The notes under the pieces were generated by a model. It was not told the origin of the DNA. It saw only the letters and a program-made list of their open reading frames with translations, and ran no database searches. Made by a program: the position numbers and the translations under genes. Positions 1 to 10,723 of a stretch of 64,000 nucleotides of DNA are shown piece after piece (within the stretch, counting starts at the first letter, position 1; every line of letters begins with the position of its first letter). Source of the stretch: Sabellastarte sp. h YS-2021 (lineage: Eukaryota; Annelida; Polychaeta; Sabellida; Sabellidae). The stretch is taken from positions 5,013,454-5,077,453 of the forward strand of contig OZ024938.1 of the NCBI GenBank assembly GCA_964017235.1, written 5' to 3'.

Positions 1-312
1 TTTTTTAAATATTCATACGTTTTGCATTGGTATGTTTTTTCTATATTCAGTGACCACAAATATGAGAAATATTGAAGTATATTAAAAAAGCACAAACATA
101 TATGGTCAACTTAAGCCTGAGATTTGGTCAAGACTTTTGGTGAATACAGCCCTAGCACTCCAAAGTATCTAATACTTGCAATTTGCAATTGGAAATTGCT
201 ACCATTTCCAACTGGATATTTTATAACTGTATATTAAATGTTTTGTAACTTGAAATTTAATGCATATGAAACTATGTAAATAATTTTTTAATGAAAAATG
301 AAATGTGTAAAT
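1..312. other. AT-rich non-coding stretch
   Basis: No reading frame, RNA gene or repeat could be supported here. The sequence is AT-rich. Confidence 0.6.
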
Positions 313-323
313 TTGTTATATTC

Positions 324-558
324 TTTATTTATTTATTTGGGGTTTTACGTCGCTTTCTACACTGTACATGTCATATCACGACAGGTAGTTGGAAGGGCAG
401 AGGAAACCAATACATACAGTTCATCAGGGTTCTGTACTGTAAACAGCCAACCAACGGCAAGGAACTACCAGCTTTCCCACTTGATGCTGTGCCGGGAACC
501 AAAACCTGGCCTCAGAGGTGGGAGGAGAGAGTGTTACCACTCTGTCACCATGGCCCCC
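324..558 (-). mobile_element. tRNA-derived SINE, family 1, copy with TSD
   Basis: The element reads on the minus strand, with its tRNA-like head near 558 and its (AAAT)n tail near 324. The same body recurs at 2239-2472. An 11-bp direct repeat, TTGTTATATTC, flanks it at 313-323 and 559-569, which fits target-primed insertion by a LINE partner. The A box (a version of TGGCAGAGTGGT) is readable, but the B-box region is mutated. The 3' end of the body (ACGTAAAACCCCAAATAAAT) is shared by both SINE families here. The two open frames across this region (291-737 and 298-660) are products of the SINE sequence and not genes. Confidence 0.85.
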
Positions 559-844
559 TTGTTATATTCGGAAAATACATACATGGTACTAATATTGATG
601 ATAGTTATGTTGAATGTTTTCCTTTTAAAAATGTTATACATCTTATTGGGCCTCAGTTGAGTGACAACAACTTTGAACATACTGTGAATATCATTCATAT
701 AATGTCTTTCTTTAAGAATAATTCACTTGAAGTTTAAAATCAACTATTTCAAACTTTTTGTATGCCACCTGAGGGATGTATTTTACAGGGTTACTCTCTT
801 TACTCTCTTTCTGTTCAGACTATCACAAGTTACATGTACTTGTG

Positions 845-1034
845 TATTTATTCATTTGGGTTTCAACATTGCTTTCAATACTGTATAGGTGATATCATGA
901 TGGGTAAAAGGTTCTGTGCTGTAAACTGCCGACCATTAAGCAACTACCAACTTTCCCACATAGGGTCTGGGGTTTGAACCACAGACCTTAGAGGTGGGAA
1001 ACAAGTGTGCTATCACTGTGCCACCGGTTCCCCA
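845..1034 (-). mobile_element. tRNA-derived SINE, family 1, diverged copy
   Basis: This is the same family and orientation as the copy at 2239-2472, with clear matches in the tail, the central GTAAACTGCCGACC block and the tRNA-like head. It lacks about 30 bp of the central body and is more diverged, so it is older. No target-site duplication could be read. Confidence 0.75.
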
Positions 1035-1887
1035 ATATTTCGTTATTTCTGGATTAGCTAGAACATTATAAGTTGTGTATATGTATTTATATATTTAATT
1101 CTTTGTCTCTGGAATGTTGGGGAGACTATAATAGTTACATATAAATATAATTTGTTGAGAAATCCATTTAGTTCTGTTTTGATCTCAAAGTTGTTGAATG
1201 TGTTTGAGCTGTGTTTTGGAAGCTGTAGAGGTGACACAGAAGGGCTGCATGATTCAGTTGTGGATGTGATAACGAAAAGCTGTAGAAACAGCATAAAGAA
1301 GTATCAGTGAAGGTTGTTGATTCAGTATAAAGAGCATCAGTGAAGGCTGTGGATTCAGTATAAAGAAGTATAAGTGAAAGCTGTAGATTAAGTATGTTTT
1401 ATACTGAGAGCTGTGGATTTCAGTTGTTGACAGTGTTGTGCATTTTTACAACAGAAGTTAAAATGAACTATTGAAGGAAGAAAAGAACTTTTCTTTCTTG
1501 ACTCATACACAAAGAATCTGGATTGTCACATTTTGCATCCTGACTTTGTTTGACCACCTGTGCATATGACCTTTGGCGATACCAGGTCCAATCAGTCCTA
1601 AAGTTGCTGCCCTCGCCACATCCCAACATTGTGTTGTATACAGTTCTATCTTGAAATGTTCAATGCATTTTCCCAGAGGCCTGTGCCAGTTGACCTTCGT
1701 TTTTTTGTTAAAAATTGTGGTGACTTCTACCCCCTTTGGCCTTTCAATTATCTTGGTCAGTGGACAACTATGCTATGTATGGTTACTTGTCATCGACCTA
1801 GACCTTGAGAGAATCGGAAGAGGGGTCTTCACATAAACAAGGCCAGAAGAACCTTCGGTCTACTAGCGCGAGCACAAGACCATTAGA
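1035..1887. other. Non-coding stretch
   Basis: Only short open frames are present. A short diverged repeat (TCAGTATAAAG followed by AGTGAAGGCTGT) recurs three to four times at about 1300-1400. I see nothing else. Confidence 0.5.
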
Positions 1888-1986
1888 GACACGAGTAGTG
1901 CCCCGAAGTGGTCACCCCTCCCGGGACTAACTTAGCCAATTGTTGCTTAACTTCAGTAAACGGACAGATGCTTATCACGCTAGGCC
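1888..1986 (-). mobile_element. 5S rRNA-derived sequence (pseudogene or 5S-type SINE head)
   Basis: Read on the minus strand from 1986, the sequence contains CTGAAGTTAAGCAAC, then GGCTAAGTTAGT, then GGGGTGACCA. These correspond to the A box, intermediate element and C box region of 5S rRNA. The first 17 bases (GTGGCCTAGCGTGATAA) differ from ordinary 5S but match the start of the second 5S-like copy at 8578-8700. That shared altered head suggests both come from one 5S-derived repeat family (SINE3 type) and not from two decayed genes. The 3' half is poorly conserved, so it is not a functional 5S gene. Confidence 0.6.
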
Positions 1987-2238
1987 ACAATTCATGAAAG
2001 TTTGGAGACAAGAAAAAAAAAAAAAGTGATCTCTAGAAGTGCAAGCCTCTCTAGAGTTTGTGCTTTATAAAGTTTGCACTCATCCCTTCTCTGACGCCCT
2101 TTATCCAGAATCTTCCTTCTCAGGATCTTGTGTTGCAATAAGTCAATATGGCTGGTGACACCATTAGAATGGCCACAAAGGTGATCAATCTGTTTGGATC
2201 ATATATCAGAGTCAAGCACGTCTTTTGATATTCTTAGA

Positions 2239-2472
2239 TTTATTTGTTTATTTGGGGTTTTACGTCGCTTTCAACACTGTACAGGTCATATCACGACGGG
2301 TAGTTGGAAGGGCAGAGGAAACCAGTACATATAGTTCGCTAGGGTTCTGTACTGTAAACTGCCGACCAACGGCAAGCAACTACCAGCTTTCCCACTTACG
2401 GCCATGACGGGGATCGAACCCCGGCCGCAGAGGTGGGAGGCGAGAGTGTTACCACTCTGCCACCGTGGCCCC
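2239..2472 (-). mobile_element. tRNA-derived SINE, family 1, best-preserved copy
   Basis: This is a near-consensus copy on the minus strand. A perfect 14-bp target-site duplication, TTGATATTCTTAGA, lies at 2225-2238 and 2473-2486. The Pol III promoter is intact: the A box TGGCAGAGTGGT is the complement of 2451-2462, and the B box GGGGTTCGATCCCC is the complement of 2409-2422. The tRNA-like head is about 72 nt. It is followed by a roughly 150-nt body that ends in ACGTAAAACCCC and an (AAAT)n tail. The perfect duplication and intact promoter suggest a recent insertion. Confidence 0.9.
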
Positions 2473-2486
2473 TTGATATTCTTAGA

Positions 2487-3589
2487 AACTCCACAACTGT
2501 GATCCATGCACAAACAGAAAGAAATTATTTTAATTTAAATCATGATAAAAAGGCAGGTTGACATTTTGAGAACAAAATAATGATAATGGTTACCAGGTTT
2601 TGGCATCAAATCATAGGGGTTAGCCAACTAGCACTGAACAAGGTAGAGCCTTGATGCGAAAACTCCTAAAATTGCAACAAATCTCAATATGTAATTCTAT
2701 GTACTATTCTTTAATCATTCTGACTGAAAATAGGTTATAACATGTTTATAGGTTTTCTTATGTAAGTAAACTCTCTCTCTCTCTCTCTGTTGCACACCCG
2801 TGAAAAGAGGTGTTTCTTTGACAAACCACTTCAACTAGGCTCTTATACAAATACCTAGTATGTGAATACATACACTTACAGTACAAGACAAATGTGCAGT
2901 CATCTACTAATTTTACTAATAAAGCTTATTTGCTCGAGTGGTGTCATAAAAAATATAACGATTATATTCTATTAGTATTGTTATTATTAGTTGAATAGGC
3001 AGTGTCTAAAATATACAGGGATGTCGCATTGCCTTACAATTCAGTATTTACAAGCATGGTGCATATAAAATATTCATAACCTTAACTTGATGCTTGATAA
3101 GTGAATTACAATCCTAATGCCCGACAGCATGGGCCTAATTGTATGCAAACCAAATATGGAAATAACGCTCAAACAAAATCACTTTATGAAAAAAAGGGTG
3201 GCTAAGACCCATAAACTGATACATGCTTCTATGTATCGATAACAAGAACATTTTTTATGAGGTACTGTAGGCAAAATAAATTGAATGCCATCCATCATAT
3301 TTAAGTATCATTGAAGTTGACTAACATTATACAAAATAGTACCCAAATAAATGAAACATATGCTGATAAGTATTATTACAGAGTATATACTCAGTAAATA
3401 CTGAAGTTCTACGTAAATTTACTTTGATTTAAAAAGGTTTTTATTTGATGATGAATTTAGTGTAGATAATTTAAAAGATCTGTAATAATTTCCCTTTCAG
3501 TTACCTTGCCATGTACATCAAAGTTATTAAAATATATTTAGTCTTAATTTTGTTCATTCTTTTACTTTATTTTTATTTTATTTTTTTTT
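2487..3589. other. Non-coding stretch with (CT)n microsatellite
   Basis: A (CT)9 run lies at 2771-2788. I see no coding sequence or recognisable repeat otherwise. Confidence 0.5.
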
Positions 3590-3854
3590 CTTTTTATTTA
3601 TTTATTGATTTTTTGGGGGTGGGTGGGTGGGGGGGGTGGGGGGGGTCTTACGTCACCTTGAACAATGTTTAGGTGAAATCAGGATGGGTAGTTTTGTGGG
3701 CAGAGGAATCCAGTACATAGAGTTGGCCATTGGTTCTGTACTGTAAACTGTCGACCATCGGTAAGCAACTAGCAGCTTTCCCACATAATGTCTGGGTTTT
3801 GAGCTGCCCACCTCAGCTGAGTTGGGAGGTGTTACTAATGAGCCTTCATGTCCC
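3590..3854 (-). mobile_element. tRNA-derived SINE, family 1, old copy with G-rich tract
   Basis: The body matches the copy at 2239-2472 (for example CTGTACTGTAAACTG then CGACCATCGG then AAGCAAC) but with many substitutions. On the plus strand, positions 3615-3646 between tail and body have become a G-rich tract with at least five runs of three or more G, a good G-quadruplex candidate. The tRNA-like head has lost its B box. No target-site duplication could be read. Confidence 0.7.
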
Positions 3855-3964
3855 TAAATAAAATATTTTTAGGTACTGTTGCCAGTATCAATGGCACTAG
3901 TAGTGTAAAAAATTGAAATTCATCATAGGAGTATCTATAGTGTATATTTTAAGACTTTGCATTA

Positions 3965-4126
3965 TCAAATCAAATCAAAGTTGGGGTTTTACGTCCCGTT
4001 CAACAGCCAGGGTCATATTGGGACAGGTCCTCAGAATTGCCACTTGTGGGACTCGAACCCACAGAGGTGACAGCCTATGATTAGATGCCAAACTTGCTAA
4101 CCACTAGGCCACTGAGAACCTACAAA
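3965..4126 (-). mobile_element. tRNA-derived SINE, family 2, with TSD
   Basis: A second, shorter SINE family. On the minus strand its head contains a good A box (TGGCCTAGTGGTTAGC) and a perfect B box (GGGTTCGAGTCCCAC). The body ends in ACGTAAAACCCCAAC, the same 3' end as family 1, which suggests both use the same LINE partner. A perfect 14-bp direct repeat, AAGACTTTGCATTA, lies at 3951-3964 and 4127-4140. A second copy lies at 63431-63592. Confidence 0.88.
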
Positions 4127-4216
4127 AAGACTTTGCATTAATATGATGTGACAAAGTCAATATTACAAATTTTTTCTATTATTGTCACATTGAGATTGCT
4201 TTGATTGTACTTCTAG

Positions 4217-4437
4217 GGGCTCGGTGGTGTAGTACTCCAACCTCTGAGGCCGCCGGTTTGAATCTCGGGGCGGGCGCTTCATTTTGGAAAGTTGGTAGTT
4301 ACTTGCCGATGCCCGGTGGTTTACAGTACAGTATACACTGGTTTCCTCCTCCTGTAAACTACCCGTCGCAATGTGACCCTGGCTGTTGAACGCAACGTAA
4401 AACAAAAAATAAATCTAAATCTAAATAAATCTAAACT
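4217..4437 (+). mobile_element. tRNA-derived SINE, family 1, plus-strand copy
   Basis: The head begins GGGGCTCGGTGGTGTAG and has a usable B box (CCGGTTTGAATCTCGG). The body matches the family-1 copies (GAAAGTTGGTAGTTACTTGC, GTTTACAGTACAG, CTGGTTTCCTC, AACTACCCGTCG). The tail is (AAATCT)n and AAAT-like. A 9-bp direct repeat, TGTACTTCT, lies at 4206-4214 and 4441-4449; it extends to about 15 bp with two mismatches. This copy is opposite in orientation to its neighbours. Confidence 0.85.
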
Positions 4438-4449
4438 GACTGTACTTCT

Positions 4450-6974
4450 GGTACTATTAATAATTTAAAGTAAAATATTTGAATAATAAACTATAATTAC
4501 TGGTATAGGCTGTCTCCAACATTCCATGTTAATATAAATTCATGGCATTTCTACTATACATTTTCATGACATGCTTTTTCCTCTGAAATCTTCTTTGATT
4601 TTTGCGAATGGTGTTGCAGCATTCAGTACTTTTGTTGTTAACTTGTGAACTATCATTCACTTCCATGTCTTTCAACTTTTACACCAATCGATTTTTTTCA
4701 AATATACACAAATATAATAAAATACAATTTTCAATATATCACGGTAAAGATTACAAATATTAAGGTTTTACATCAGCATGTGTTTGAGGTTAGAACTTTC
4801 ATGAGGTTAGAAAGTTTCATCATCAGGTGGTTCAGCAGAGATCACTCTCTCATAAAGTAATTTCAAACAAACAGGTAGTCTTTCTTTGAGATGCCAGAAC
4901 CCCCAGTATTGGGCTCAGTAAATCATAAGACGGGCTTCAGCCCAACTTTGGGTGCTAAATTGGGTTACCCATAGTTGCATAGAAAAAATATATCATGAAT
5001 GAAGATAACAATATTATATTAATGAGTAACAAGAGCATTATATTATTAATCTTCATGAGTAATGTATTTTTCTGTACATGTCTAATGGGGGATGTTTTAT
5101 TTTTATAATCAACCATTTGAAATGATCTATGAGCTAAATAAATCAATATTAAATGAAAGAATGTCATAAAACATGGTCACCAGTATTGAAAGCTTTAATC
5201 TTGAATTGCAATATCTCTATCGTTTCTGGATGGGTTTTTATGTAACAAAAATGAGTAAAAGTGCTGTTAAAACACCTTTCTAATGATATGTAATACATAT
5301 TTGTAGGTTACATAGTTTCTAAAGTATTAGCGAAAACTGGAAGTCAGTGATGGCAAGACCCATGGTAAGAAGGCGCCGTTGTGTACAAATATATATATAT
5401 ATATATATATGCCACTCCTTATACCACCCTATACGGATCAGTTACAGCTTCTGGTGGATAATAAGACATGGCATAAACTACTTAAAAGCATGTGGAACTG
5501 AAAGAAAAACATGTACAGAAGGTTTCTTTGTCTATTCATCATTTTACTGTTTATATTTTACATTTTATCTAACTCATACCTAAACAAACAATGTTCATTT
5601 ATAGAAAGTAAAATTGTATTTCCCGAGCCCGCACAGCCATAAGAAAACCCCTTTGATACTGTTGAATGTCATGTTTTTAAGTGCATCTGGTTGTTTGTCT
5701 AAGTAAATGACTGAACAGGTACTGCTCTCAAATGTTGCAAACAAATATAAGTCAAGTTCATTTTTATTCCCTAACAAAAGCCAACAAGTAATTAAGTGTG
5801 ATTGGGTACTGTGCATTCCCTTATAGGTTATCTGATTCTGTGCGAGTCTCTAGAGTGAGGGGTTATAGGTGTTTCATAGAAACCTTGTCCTGACACAATT
5901 TATCAAGTGTTTCATCTGTATTTACCATGTGGCTCCTTTAATGATGCATTTACTACACCAGGATCCACCATTCAGGTCGTTATATCTGTTTTGGTGACAC
6001 GTCAGCACTGAAGCCAAAACGCTTCTTACCCATTGTGTTGGAAAATGGAGCTTTAAATTCTGTTTATATAATTCAAACACTTGCAGTTATCTAGCTTTAT
6101 CATTTATGTACTGGAATACTACTTTGCACAAGTATCCATTTGGACAAATTTGTAGAAAAGTAGACAGCAAAATCATCTATTTAGGAAACAAAGTTACTAA
6201 TAAATATTATGGGTATTTTTGACCCTATTGGTAAACATGCATTCATTTAATCCTCTTATTATTTTGGTTAAATTTAGTGGCAGGCACAAAACCGGCACAA
6301 AAATTTTCATGAAAGGTCTTAGACTTGTCACATGCTCAAAACTAAGACTTGTCTCAAATTTTGGGATTTAGGTTAAACATGTCTCATTTACTGTTACCCA
6401 ACAACTCATTTAAGAATTTAATCAAGCATAATTTCACGTATACATTTATCTATAATTTGTAATGAAATGACAGGGTGCTGTACCATCACATCATGAACAC
6501 TTTACATGTTTAGAACTGCTTACCTTATGCTTGTGGACTGTAGAAAAAATTTATTTAGTTTGATCATATTTAAAGTTTCTTGAATCAATAATTCAAAGAC
6601 CATATATGGCAACACAAACAGCACTTTCCTTAGATTGTATCATGCATTGCACAGTGCCCTTTTATGTAACACCAACCCTCATAAAGAAAAAAAATGCAAG
6701 CCAAATGGTTACAAAATTTTACAATATAATTTTTCAGCAAATATTCATATACATACACAAGTAATAATGTTTCACAAAGCATATTTATTTTAATACAAAA
6801 GTAACAGCGATACCATGTAGAACTTTTACAACCCTACTTACCTCAAGTATACAGACTGAACTTTAAATACAGTTTTTGGATAAAGCACATCTGTACAAAT
6901 GCCATATTTTACTTTTAACAACTCCTGTTTATACACAGAATTCTTGTCATGAACAGTATTACAATCAGTAGCCA
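4450..6974. other. Non-coding stretch
   Basis: I found no supported gene. An (AT)n microsatellite lies at about 5388-5410. Short open frames here are unsupported by any motif. Confidence 0.5.
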
Positions 6975-6979
6975 TGACA

Positions 6980-8050
6980 AGCTATGTTGTACCTCTTTTG
7001 AAGTATGGGTTTTCCTTATTCACTTGACACAGTTGGTTTAACTTTCTCCCGCCAGGATTTCCAAGAACAAAATTTTCTAATCTTTTTTAACATCAAGTAT
7101 GGCTCATGCAGTGAGTTCCTTTGGGCAGGTACTGCCATTGAAACCTTGCATCCTGGATTGAAAGCACAGTATTTTTTAGTTTCCTATCATAAAGTGTTTT
7201 CAGTTTTAACAGAGAATGTTTCAAATTTTAGTTCACCAGCTCACAAGCCTTTTTCAACTTACTTCTGAACATTGGGGCATAATATTTAAGCACTCAGTGT
7301 TCTCAGATAATCATTTTTTTTTTCAAAAACATGAGAGGACGGACTGAATTACCAAAAACTAACATAAATGTACTGAATGCTGAAAACTCTTGCACTAATT
7401 CATTAACTGCAAACAACAATAAATTTATGCCTTCATCCCAGTCTTCTTTATTGTCTAAACAATATGTTCTAATAATATTTTTTCAATGTTGAATGGAACC
7501 GTTCAAGTGCACCATGAAATTCTGGGTGAAAAGCACTAGATTTGATCTGTTTGGAACATAGCTGAAATATCACTTGTTGAAATAGTCCTGAGATGAAATC
7601 TGACCCTTCATCTAACTCGATCAATTTTGTAAAGCCAACTAAAATAAAGAAATTACCTAAAGCTTTTGCGATTTTTGTGTTTTTATGTTGGGCAACGTAT
7701 GGCTTTTGGAAATCCAGTTGAACCACACATAATGGTCAAACAATATTTTTTTCTGAATTTAATCTTTGATAAAAGACCTACACAATCCACTACTTGATAA
7801 ATGTGACAAGTCTTGCAAAATTTTGCCACACTTTGCTGGATTTGAGGCCAGTAGAAATGTTTGGTTATCTTTCTATAGGTTTCATTGATGCCTAAATGAC
7901 AACCCACTGAAAACCTCATGAACCAACTTCAATATATATTACCTTGTTGCCCTTTGGTACAACAATCTGGTGTGTTACTGAACACTCCTCAGATGCAGGA
8001 ACATTCAGGGCCTCGACTTTTGCATAAGCAAACCATTTCTGACATAATAG
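6980..8050 (-). pseudogene. Ty3/gypsy retrotransposon integrase remnant
   Basis: Read on the minus strand in several frames, this is a decayed retroviral-type integrase, which would insert the element's cDNA. From 8050 downward I see a linker ending in VVPKG; the H2C2 zinc-binding region (CHLGINETYRKITKHFYWPQ, then FCKTCHIYQ); the core start VDCVG with the first acidic residue; LDEGSDF with the second; and HPEFHGALERFH with the catalytic glutamate. Then come a conserved DWDEGINLLLFAV block and a C-terminal segment with KACELV and LYDRK. Stops and frameshifts occur throughout (for example near 7690 and 7920). It follows directly on the protease fragment at 8285-8550, with no RT between them. 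Confidence 0.85.
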
Positions 8051-8284
8051 CCTATGGCAACCTTATCTAGCTCTACTGGTAGCAAGACCAATTTGAATAG
8101 GGTAGCAAAGTTACAGTTATTTTTCTGTTCTAAAATCAATTTTGAGTTTAAAAGTAATACATCTGTACCATCTATTGCATTTTTTCAGAGTCTTCCCTAG
8201 TCTTAGGGTCAGTATACCTATGATCCTACATATCATGGTCATACTTCAAGAATATATCCAATAAATCTATTAAGACACAAAAGT

Positions 8285-8550
8285 GATCAGTTTAGACATA
8301 GCCTTAGGATCAGCAACTACCTTTCCACCTGCCAAATCACTTCCCAACATGAAAAGATACCCGTTCAAATGTAAAGTGGGTCTGGTGCAGACCACAACAG
8401 AACCTGTACCTAAGTCTAATCTTATGTAAGGGAAGAAGCAGTAGAAGTGCTTTCACTCAATGGCAATACAGCTTCTAAAAATAAGGACTGAGAAACACTA
8501 GTGTCTCGTAACATTTCAATGATAAATTGCTTAGAACTCCTATCTAGACA
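8285..8550 (-). pseudogene. Ty3/gypsy aspartic protease remnant
   Basis: Translated on the minus strand, a retroviral-type protease is visible in broken frames. The active site reads RDTSVSQS (DTS in place of the usual DTG). It is followed by LPLSES and later by GSDLAGGKVVADPK, the flap/C-terminal signature seen in this gypsy group. In-frame stops are present, so it is not functional. The direct link from protease to integrase, without reverse transcriptase in between, fits the Gmr1-like gypsy clade, in which integrase precedes RT. Internal deletion is the alternative. Confidence 0.65.
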
Positions 8551-8577
8551 TTTTTTGTCAACAGTCTTTTACAAATT

Positions 8578-8700
8578 GTGGCATAGCACGATGATTACTG
8601 AAGTCTCATCACTGAAGTTAAGCAGCAATGGGCTACATTAATACTTGGATGGGTGACTGTAAGTTTAGGCCAGGTATTAGAGGTGGTGTGCTATGTGATT
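8578..8700 (+). mobile_element. 5S rRNA-derived sequence, second copy
   Basis: The plus strand contains CATCACTGAAGTTAAGCAGC, then ATTAATACTTGGATGGGTGAC, matching the A box, intermediate element and C box of 5S rRNA. The 3' end resembles 5S (GGTGGTGTGCTATGTG). The 5' end GTGGCATAGCACGATGA matches the head of the copy at 1888-1986 more than it matches true 5S. It sits between the gypsy protease fragment and a primer-binding-site-like sequence, so it may have inserted into the gypsy remnant. It is too diverged to be a working 5S gene. Confidence 0.7.
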
Positions 8701-8819
8701 ATTGTTTTCTACTGTTGACTCCAATGTGGGAAGGTGGCACACAGGTGTAACCTTATTCAGTGATGCAGAAAGCATTTTTTGTAGTTCACCCACATCCCTA
8801 CTAGTTGACCCTTGACCTG

Positions 8820-8840
8820 GGGTCACCAATTTGGCGCCAA
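8820..8840 (-). other. Possible LTR-retrotransposon primer-binding site
   Basis: The minus strand reads TTGGCGCCAAATTGGTGACC. The TGGCGCC core is typical of a tRNA-Lys-primed binding site, and the position is upstream of the gypsy protease fragment in the same orientation. The gag region expected between them is missing, and I could not define an LTR beyond it. Confidence 0.35.
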
Positions 8841-9192
8841 GAAGCCATTTTCTTTATTCTGAAAATAAAATTGAACCGGAAACATCCCATTTTAACCAAA
8901 GTTTTTAACAAAAATCATCTATTCTAGTTTACTAATTGCTAACTTGATGACATCCACACAGAAGGCACTAAGCTAGCTGACTTCTGTTTTGTAGAGTATG
9001 CTGTGCCTGTTGCTGGGATTTTAATGACTCTACTTTGAGTTATGCGCGCTTGCTTCACTTGATTGGGAAGCCACACAAACAGGGCTGTATTAATTTTTAA
9101 AAATTCACTATTTTGGCAATCTAATCATCCTGTTGCATGCTTAATTCAAGGCAGAGCCAACTCTTTCCTGGTTGTTTTGTGTTGTTAGGAGG

Positions 9193-9710
9193 ATGCCTAC
9201 AAAAACTTTTGACTGTAACAAATGCAATGGTCATTATACCAGGCCTATCAATTCTAAATGTCAAAATGTGTCACAGAACAGTTTCAGGAGTTCAGATAGG
9301 ACAGAATGACTATCAAAAGACTTAAGTGTAAAAATTTTGCAAGAACTACAAGCTTTAAGTGGTCGGATGACAACCATTGAGGACAGAGTGAACCAACAAA
9401 ATCAGGTGCCGGCGTCCCCTTCCAGAAGCCAGACTTCCACAACTACCAGCGAGCCAGAGTCGGATCTGATGCTGCCCACGCTCAAAGAATTGCCCCACAC
9501 TCATGTGTTTCATCAAACAGTAAGAAAAATAACAGTAGGGATCGCCCCACCCCCTGTAAATTCTACCAAAAGGGCAGTTGCTCTCACAAAGCTGATCATG
9601 AGTCTAATGGCCACTTTTACTTGCATGTGTGTTCCAATTACTTTGCCCAGGGAAAAAACAATTACCACCCAATTAAGGATTGCAGGCATGCTGCACCAAA
9701 AAACGAATGA
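9193..9710 (+). pseudogene. DIRS A gag-like ORF1, deleted and frameshifted
   Basis: The start is the ATG at 9193, chosen because the frame from it immediately encodes FDCNKCNGHYTRPINSKC, a C-x2-C-x2-H-x8-C motif with a counterpart at the start of element B gag. An in-frame TGA lies near 9307. The same frame then gives a short coiled coil (LQELQALSGRMTTIEDRV) and LMLPTLKEL. After a frameshift, a second finger begins at 9555 (CKFYQKGSC, CHHC-like spacing, ending KDCRHA) and stops at 9708-9710. Compared with element C, about 150 residues between LPTLKEL and QRIAP are missing. The protein would package element RNA. Confidence 0.75.
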
Positions 9711-9865
9711 GGCACTGCAGTAATGCAGTGCCAGCTCACAAAAATGATGAAAAAATCACAAAAACCTGAATAATTTATAGCAATACAAATGACAACTGTG
9801 CTAGTTCAAATTGGCGTCATGATTGGTGGCAAATAAATCATAAAACCTATGCAAAAGTTCTCAAA

Positions 9866-10723
9866 GTGGACAATTGTTTAGAATACGGTAATCAAGTTCA
9901 AGCATTTGCTTTCAAGACAAAACAAAATGCCAATAAAAGGCTCGCACCCAAGTTTAATATTCAATCAAAAGCCAGACAGAAAGTCGCACAACCACAAGGT
10001 GTCAAATCTGGTGTTATTGAACATGGCAGACACCACATGATCAATAGTAATCATAGTGACAAATGGTTCAATACTGACACGAATCAATGTGTAAACAGTC
10101 AGTCAAATACATTGTATGTAAACAGCAGCGTGGAGTGTGCAAATAGATTTGCAATTCTGGCCAACACAGAGGAGGTGGACTAAACCACACAAGGTAATAC
10201 AGACTTTCTCCATGCAAGTGACGTTGATCCTGACGCACTACAAGGTGAGTCCCCCGTCAGAAACACTCCAATTGTAGCAAATCCCCAAGTGAGCACTCAC
10301 TCAGTCGACAAGTATGATCTTGAACTCAGATTCAAGCCCAAACATAGGAATGCTGTACATTTAGCCAAAAATAATGCTACTTTCAAACGTTGGGATGACC
10401 AAACAAATACAAAATATGGTTTCATTCCCCTGGGCTACTTTATTTGTCCGGATAAAGATAATAGGAAACCACATACAGCTGACCTGCTTGATATTCATAA
10501 TCACGTAAAATCTACAGGAAATTTTAACTTTATGGATGCACAGATCTCAGTCCCTTCCCAGTTAAGGGTGGACAGGTGGGACGCTTACCTTGAGGGATAT
10601 TGGGATGACGAACTAAAATTCCTCATTAGGTATGGAATTCCCATCGACATTCGTCATGGCTCGGCCATCTTTCAGCGTATAAGTGACGCTTATGTGTCAC
10701 TTCATGTCCAGGGAGGGTCATGA
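9866..10723 (+). pseudogene. DIRS A spacer and start of pol
   Basis: One frame runs through the whole interval, interrupted only by a TAA at 10181-10183. The first half is hydrophilic, rich in Asn, Gln and Lys, and matches no family I know. The second half aligns with element B: the block around KYGFIPLGYF, the NFMDAQISVPSQLRVDRW segment, and then LIRYGIPIDI. At that point the sequence jumps directly to RHGSAIFQRISDA, which in element B lies after the first palm motif. About 170 residues of RT are therefore deleted. The frame is lost at 10723. Confidence 0.75.

Noticed and set aside
2401-2472. A real tRNA gene on the minus strand
   Set aside because: A and B boxes are good, but the sequence is the head of a repeated SINE with body, tail and target duplication; the cloverleaf was not convincing as a cellular tRNA.
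5388-5410. (AT)n run as a regulatory TATA region
   Set aside because: A simple microsatellite with no gene downstream.
8578-8700. A functional 5S rRNA gene
   Set aside because: Too many differences in the 5' and 3' stems, and a head shared with another decayed copy; treated as 5S-derived repeat.
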